A stretch of DNA of 64,000 nucleotides, taken from Diphasiastrum complanatum. Lineage: Eukaryota; Streptophyta; Lycopodiopsida; Lycopodiales; Lycopodiaceae. Each line of letters starts with the position of its first letter. The stretch's first letter is position 1. The notes under the pieces were generated by a model that did not search any database, was not told the origin of the DNA, and saw only the letters and a program-made list of their open reading frames with translations. The stretch is from assembly GCA_029204225.1 (NCBI GenBank), contig CM055101.1, positions 41,068,927-41,132,926 of the forward strand, in the 5' to 3' direction. Below, in pieces: positions 58,280-64,000 of the stretch. The position numbers were made by a program, and so were the translations under genes.

Positions 58280-58960
58280 TCAACATAAATCAAATCATAG
58301 TCACCCATGCCTTTTCAATCCAAAAGAAAAATGTCTGCAAGTATTGCAAGAGGACAAATTATGAAATTCAAGATTGTAGGATCTTGAAACATAAAAAAAC
58401 AGTCTGAACATCAACAAGCCAATGTTGTAGAAACCTCCCAAACATCAGTTCAAGATGCATTTATGGAAAAACATGAAGATGAGAATTCTTGGTATCTTGA
58501 TTATGGAGCAACTTGGCACATAACTAATCACAAGGAATGGTTTTAGTAGTATAAACCTTATTGCACAAGGAAATTTGTCCACCTAGGTGATAATAGCACT
58601 CATAATACTGATGGTGAAGGTGCTATAAGACCACACTTAAAATATGGGTAAGGCAAACTCAATCCAAATGTATTCCATGTTTCTAATATGTCTAAGAATT
58701 TACTCTCAACAAATAGGATTTCAAATTTAGGACATAGGGTCAAGTTTGAATCAAACTGCTGCACCATTTTTGATAAAAGTAGAAAGGTTCTTGCACTTGG
58801 CAAAAGACAAGGATATCTTTACAAACACAGTCATTGCTACTCTGGTGCTTCACAAGGATTGCATACATGGGTTTCTATCAATAAAGATATGTTTTTCTAC
58901 TATAGGCTTTTTTATTTAAATCACAAAGCTATTATAAATATGTTCATGTGGTGGGCTCGG
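58280..58960 (+). pseudogene. Ty1/copia gag end and protease relic
   Basis: VCKYCKRTNYEIQDC (knuckle with His changed to Tyr, about 58334-58380). Then SWYLDYGATWHITNHKEWF (protease active site with DSGA changed to DYGA, about 58488-58546), and NVFHVSNMSKNLLSTNRISN and FDKSRKVLALGKRQGYLY in an open frame from 58688. The element is cut soon after and meets the (GA)n tract at 59051. Confidence 0.85.
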
Positions 58961-59049
58961 ATTTTGACATTCTTAGCTCGCATGTCAAACAATAGTTGTG
59001 TTTCCAAAGGAGTGGTATCTCATCTTCAACTTATTAGCAAGGTGTATGG

Positions 59050-59187
<138 letters not shown>

Positions 59188-59271
59188 CATTCACATAGTT
59201 CCTCTTGCTTAAGCAAGACCAAACCCTTTGAAACTTTTATTCATAAGCTAACAAGGTAAAATTGTTGAACG

Positions 59272-59998
59272 TGTCGCAAACGGGTTTGTTTCGTTGTCGC
59301 GAACGATTTTGTTTCTTTGAATTTTCTTTTGTGCGGAAGCTCACAGGAACCTAGACATGCGACTATAGATCACAGAATAGATTTCATTCTAGCAATGAAG
59401 ACAGCGGAAGACAAGGAGATGCACGAAATAGAGCAACTACATTATCAGTTCAAATTTTTAGAGCGAGATCGTCAGTGTCTCGCTCATTGGCGGCCTGATG
59501 CTCTGCTCTTTTTCGCTGTGTTTTGCTCGTTGGCAGACTTTCATGCACAGCTGTTTCGTTTCTCTTCTTTTTATTTTTAGATCTACACTCTATGTCTCAC
59601 TGTATCTATTTTGATCCAGAATAATAGTTTTATGTATCCACTGTGTGGAGTTTACAAGATAGCTAAACAAAGAATTACAAGAGTAGTTCACGCTAATCAA
59701 CTAATCAGTTACTCTCCATTGTTGCTATCCGTTTCAGCTTGGTGTGAAGTTTAAGACTTCAAGCCCGTTGAGCTGCCAGCTGGCAGTGCGAAAGATTTCC
59801 TTTCCTTTCTTTTCGTTTTGCGTTGCTTTGTAGTCCTGGAGGCAAGTTTGATTTTCACGAATCGTTCGTCCCTCGTTCGTCCTGGAGGCACGTTGACTTT
59901 CGCAAATTGTTTGATCTTCACGAATCGTTCGACTTTTGAATCAAGGCACGTTAACTTCCACGTCGCGGAAAAGTTGCAGAAGTTCACAATTTCTGACA
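59272..59998 (-). repeat. LTR copy A (727 bp) of the right-end copia family
   Basis: Plus strand TGTCGCAAA...TTCTGACA. In element orientation it starts TGTCAG and ends GCGACA. It lies just beyond the RNase H stop of the 60.0-62.4 kb element, so it is the 3' LTR. It is alignable with 62717-63505 over most of its length but clearly diverged. Confidence 0.8.
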
Positions 59999-60005
59999 CA
60001 CTCTC

Positions 60006-60989
60006 TTAAACCTTGCAGCTTTGCATGTTTAACCCAATTGTCTTTCTTTGCTTGGCAAAAAGTGGCTTGTCGAGCGACTTCGTGAGTAGATCTGCAATCA
60101 TGTCTATAGATTTTATGTACTGGACCTGGAGCTCTCCTTTCGAAATTAAATCTCGAATGTGATGGTACTTTAGAGATATGTGTTTTGTCTTTGAATGGAA
60201 GACAGAATCCTGGTACAGATAAATGGCACTCTGAGAGTCCATCATCATCGTGCATGGTCCTCCTTGTGGTATCCCGATTGCCTCCAGCATCATCCGTAAC
60301 ACTACCTCGTTTGCCACCTTTGAAGTTGTGACGTATTCAGTTTCGCAAGAAGACTGAGCTACCAAGGTTTGCTTTGTGCATATCCAGTTGACTGCAGTTC
60401 CGCACACTATGGTACATCCTCCAATTATGGACTTCTTGTCATCTTTGCAGCTCGCCCAGCTTGCATCATTGTAGTGGTGCAGCTCAAATCCTTTTCTTTT
60501 GTTTCTAGCTCTATAGATTAATCCCATATTCTGGGTACCCTTCAGATACTGTAGGATTCGTTTTGCCATTTGCCAATGTGCCATGCCAGGATTGGAAGAG
60601 AATTGGCTTAAGGCGTAAACAAAGAAAGCTAGATTGGGTCTGGTACAAATTGTAAGGTACATCAGACTATCGATTAGGTTTTGGTAGGGTATAGTTGCCA
60701 TCTTCTGTTCTTCCTCTTCTGTTTTTGGGCAATATTGTTTTGTCAACTTGGCACCAACTATTATTGGTGTGGCCTTTTCTTTGCATTCTATCATGTGATA
60801 CTGCTTGAGCACCTTTCTGGCATATTCAGGCTGACTCAAGTGCATTTCGCCCTTTGTTCGATCTCTTCTGATCTCCAGCTCGAGGCATTTCGTTGTTTCT
60901 CCTAGATCTATGATTTCATAACTTTCAAAAATCTGACTCTTCAAGCTTATGACCAAGCCTTTGATGCCAAAGATCACTTCGACTATCAA
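60006..60989 (-). pseudogene. Copia RT C-terminus and RNase H (long open frame)
   Basis: A 327-codon frame without stops: YEIIDLGETTKCLELEIRRD, MHLSQPEYARKVLKQY and LIDSLMYLTICTRPNLAFFV (end of RT). Then come WASCKDDKKSIIGGCTIV and TKQTLVAQSSCETEYVTTSK (RNase H), CTMMMDSQSAIYLYQDSVFH, KTKHISLKYHHIRDLISKGE and DMIADLLTKSL. The RT catalytic core is absent: a deletion joins the protease/pre-integrase piece at 60.93 kb directly to the RT end. The open frame suggests fairly recent activity of the parent family. Confidence 0.92.
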
Positions 60990-62414
60990 TAGTGCTTATC
61001 ATAGCTTGAGTAAAAGATCTTGCATTCAATTTGTAGAATTGATTCTCGTTGACTCTAGCTCGTGTAGCAATCAATTTGTAGTGATTCTTGATGTCTTTGA
61101 CAAGACATTTGTCGCTGTCAAACTCAACCTTGAGTTGTTGATCAATCATCGTCCCAACAAATAGTAGATTGTTAGCTAAGCTAGGTACATATTGCACATT
61201 GCCTATCCACTTTATCTTCCCGCTGGCTAACTTCAATGGTATCACTCTAAATCCTTTAACAGATAGTAATTGGCCATCGGCTTGTCCAACTTCATCACCA
61301 TTGCAAGTTTCCTTGAGTTCTGAAAACCACTCTTTCCTTAAGTCATGTGCTTGGATGCACCACTATCAATGTACCAGGTATCCTTAGCTTCATCACTTGT
61401 CATTAATGCTATAATGAACAAGTTTGAACTCTCACCTATATCATTTTCATATTGATCATCATCATATTGATGTTACAGCATAGTTGTCCTCATAATAATC
61501 ATCATCAAATTGATGTTGATCAACATAATTTCCCGCTTGCCATTTGCCTTTTCTTTGTTCTGTCTCCTTTTGTTTCTTGAAGCATTCATGCTCCCAATGG
61601 CCAGGTTTGTTGCAGTACCTACAATTCCCAGGTTCATTTTGTCTTGAATAGGCGCGTCCTTGACCTCGGGCTTGATTCCAATTGCCTCAATTCGGACTAT
61701 CATTGACTTGCTCATGAAATTGTTGAAATGATCCCCGACTTGAGTTTCCTCCTCTCGACTGATACCTTCCATGGCCAAATCTTCCACCTCGTCCTCTAAC
61801 TGCAAGAGCTTGATCATAGCCCCTGTTACGATGATTTAAGTTCTCTTGACATTGCTCTTGTTGCAAAAGCAATCCACCTAGTTCTTCATAGGTTGAAAGA
61901 TTTTCTCTTGTGGCTATACTCATCACAAACATCTGATGTGACTCACTTAGACTATTCAATGTCAATTGCACGATCTCACAATCTTGTACTCGCTCTCCAA
62001 CTGCTACTAATTGGTCACGAATTTTTTTGATCTTCAGTATGTGATTGGCCATAGTTGCACCATCATCCATTCACAATGTATGCAACTTTGTCTTTAGAAA
62101 TATTATTCGAGATGTATTTGTCGTTTCAAACAATGCCTTCAATGTAACCACGTTTTTTTTGGTCCTTCCGAATCTGAAATATAGGAGATAATTTCATCTC
62201 TAACTGATAAGTTGATGACATTCTGGGCTTTCCATTTTCTCTTGTCAAATGCCCGCTGATCTTCTTCAATCACTGGCCTTGTCTCTTCAACTATCACGAT
62301 CTCCCATAGCTCATTTTCCATCAAAATGTTCTTCAGTTTGAATTTTCAAACTGCATAGTTGCCGGCACCTTCTAATTTGCTTGACTCATTGAGGACACTC
62401 TCGCTTAGAGTTGC
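60925..62414 (-). pseudogene. Copia gag, protease and pre-integrase of the right-end element
   Basis: Minus strand from 62414: SESSKLEGAGNYAV-like start with a stop near 62346, ENELWEIVIVEETRPVIEED (62139-62324), and a frameshift. Then IKKIRDQLVAVGERVQDCEI and YEELGGLLLQQEQ (61687-62070), the RGRGGRFGHGRYQSRGG stretch, and a knuckle CRYCNKPGHWEHEC near 61590-61630 in another frame. Protease/pre-integrase text GNVQYVPSLANNLLFVGTM and DLWHQRLGH follows (60925-61245). The integrase and the first half of RT are deleted. Confidence 0.88.
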
Positions 62415-62716
62415 CATTATTGGATAGATGAGTCCGGATCACAAAAATAACTCAGTTGAGCACACAACCTGTCGTTAAATTTTATCACACACAGAATTGT
62501 ATATATTTGGTTGTGCACCTGATATCGGTATGACGCACGAGTGCACGACTGCTTGGAATTCTCTTTAGCTCGTGCGCGTGGATCCGATATTGGTACGGAT
62601 ATGTGATATAGGTATGACACACGGATGTACGACTGCTCAGTATTTTCTTTAGCTTTGGCACGTGGATTTGATATTGGTATGGATATGCTTTATCTATACA
62701 ACGTGTGGATGCGTAG
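62415..62716 (-). repeat. Leader of the right-end element with tandem repeats
   Basis: Two to three units sharing GATATCGGTATGACGCACG, CGACTGCT and GTGGATCCGATATTGG, related to the units at 29745-29990. No initiator Met-tRNA primer site is visible next to the LTR at 62717, unlike the other copia elements here. Confidence 0.75.
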
Positions 62717-63505
62717 TGTCGCGAAACTATTTCTTTTTCATTTTCATTTTCACGAACGTTTTTGTGTCTTTGAATTTTCTTTTGCGCGAAAGCTTCACAG
62801 GAACCTAGACACACGACTGCACATCACAGAACACATTCTATTCTAGAAATCAAGACAAATGGCACAAGACAAGGAGATGCACAAAAAATAAAGCAATTGT
62901 ATTATCAGTTTGATTTGGGAGCAAGATCATCAGTGTCTCGCTTGTTGGCGACCTGATGCTCTGCTCTTTCACTGTTTTCTGCTAGGTGGCAGACTTTCAT
63001 GCACAGCTCTTTCGTTTCTATTATTTTTCTTTTTTGCTCTACGCGCTACATAGAGCTCTCTGTCTCTTACAGAAATTTTGTCTATAGTCATATATGTTAA
63101 TGATCCAGAAAGGATAGTTTATATCTCCACTATGTGGAGTTTACAAGATAGCTAAACGCAGAATCACAAGCCTAGTTAAGACTAATCAACTAACTAGTTA
63201 CTCTCCGTCGTTGTCACTCATTTTAGTTGGGCGTGAAGTCTACGACTCCAAGCCCGTTGAGCTGCCAGCTAGCAGTGCGAAAGATTCTCCTTCGTTTGCT
63301 TTCGTTCTTTTCGTTTCTTTCGTAGCCTTTTGTTTTGCGTCCCTTTGCGGTTGATGTCCTGGAGGTATGTTTACGATTCACGAATGATTTGCGAATCGTT
63401 CGTCCTTCGAGTCAAGGCACATTGACTTTCGTGAATTGTTCTCCGTTCGACCTTCGCTTTGTGTTCGTGTTGTGGTAAAGTTGTAGGAGTTCACCATTTC
63501 TGACA
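62717..63505 (-). repeat. LTR copy B (789 bp), shared between two copia interiors
   Basis: Plus strand TGTCGCGAAAC...TTTCTGACA. It serves as 5' LTR of the 60.0-62.7 kb element, while the RNase H end of another copy lies immediately to its right, so it is also that copy's 3' LTR. Confidence 0.8.
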
Positions 63506-64000
63506 CTCCCTCTTGAACCTTGCAGCTTTGCACGTTAATCCAATTGTCTTTCTTTGCTTGGAAAAGAGTGGCTTGTCGAGCGGCTTCGTGAGCAGATTTG
63601 CAATCATGTTTTCCGATTTTATGTATTGGACCTAGAGCTCTCCTTTCGAAATTAAATCTCGAATGTGATGGTATTTCAAAGGTATGTGTTTTGTCTTTGA
63701 ATGAAAGACAAGATCCTAGGACAGATAGATGGCACTTTGAGAGTCCATCAACATCGTGCTTGGCCCTTCTTGTGGTATCCCGATTGCCTCCAGCATCGTC
63801 TGCAGCCACACTACCTCGTTCGCCACCTTTAAAGTTGCGATGTATTCAGCTTCACAAGAGGATTGAGCCACCAAGATTTGCTTTTTGCATATCCAGCTGA
63901 TTGCAGTTCCGCACGCTATGGTATATCCTCCAGTTATGGACTTGTTGTCATCTTTGCAGCTTGCCTAGCTCGCATCATTGTAGTGGTGTAGCTCGAATCC
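63506..64000 (-). pseudogene. Copia RNase H end of a second element copy, cut by window edge
   Basis: Minus-strand frames repeat the RNase H end of 60006-60450: QSAIYLS and SKTKHIPLKYHHIRDLISKG-like text, ending NVQSCKVQEGV. Here the stop seen in the other copy (TAA) reads CAA, so the frame runs on into the LTR. A frameshift or stop lies near 63730. The remainder is outside the window. Confidence 0.85.

Overview
This is nuclear DNA of a land plant. It holds an intact plant-type phospholipase D alpha gene and an intact ABA/WDS (ASR-type) stress gene, both with short GT-AG introns. Around them lies a dense, mostly decayed bed of Ty1/copia retrotransposons primed by initiator Met-tRNA (the site TGGTATCAGAGC recurs), gypsy and LINE fragments, and a Helitron. 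The species cannot be read from the sequence. An ASR gene together with several protein families I associate with non-seed-plant or non-plant lineages makes a fern or lycophyte my best guess.

Layout. 0-1.2 kb: truncated minus-strand copia element. 1.2-4.4 kb: no gene seen. 4.4-6.7 kb: LINE ORF1 relic (-), one copia-type LTR with primer site (+), and a LINE reverse transcriptase ORF (+) with a single in-frame stop. 8.3-11.4 kb: decayed LSD1-like (LDL3-type) amine oxidase gene carrying a small insertion. 11.8-15 kb: copia gag/LTR (-), copia RNase H tail (+), gypsy integrase tail (-). 15.4-23.7 kb: AT-rich Helitron relic (Rep plus PIF1-like helicase), split by a 4.8-kb LTR retrotransposon with perfect 5-bp target duplications. 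24.0-24.7 kb: copia start with a tandemly repeated primer-binding site. 25.4-28.8 kb (-): an uninterrupted 213-codon ORF behind a TATA box, then a multi-exon gene of unrecognised family with a few disabling lesions. 29.1-30.8 kb (-): copia gag, repeated leader and LTR. 30.8-32.2 kb (+): ASR gene and promoter. 32.6-33.5 kb: foldback/MITE-like repeats and (CT)n. 34-36.25 kb (-): broken gene with GHTH/DNT motifs of a DDE-like DUF family. 36.3-37.0 kb: degenerate telomere-like (TTTAGGG) tract. 38.1-41.7 kb: internally deleted copia element. 41.7-44.1 kb (-): gypsy gag/protease relic and an unknown ORF. 44.3-44.7 kb: cluster of 19-bp palindromes between two divergent unknown ORFs. 45.5-50.4 kb: copia element inserted in a CCCTAAA-like tract. 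51.8-55.2 kb (-): phospholipase D alpha. 57-59 kb: small ORF, copia protease relic, (GA)n. 59.3-64 kb (-): copia elements in tandem sharing an LTR.

Only PLD alpha and ASR look like working host genes, with the 25.4-26.0 kb ORF as a third possibility. Most other coding traces are transposon-derived. Several carry just one or two stops in otherwise open frames, which suggests slow, point-mutation decay. The two copia elements at 38-50 kb share unusual LTR ends (AGTTA...), which target-site duplications support.
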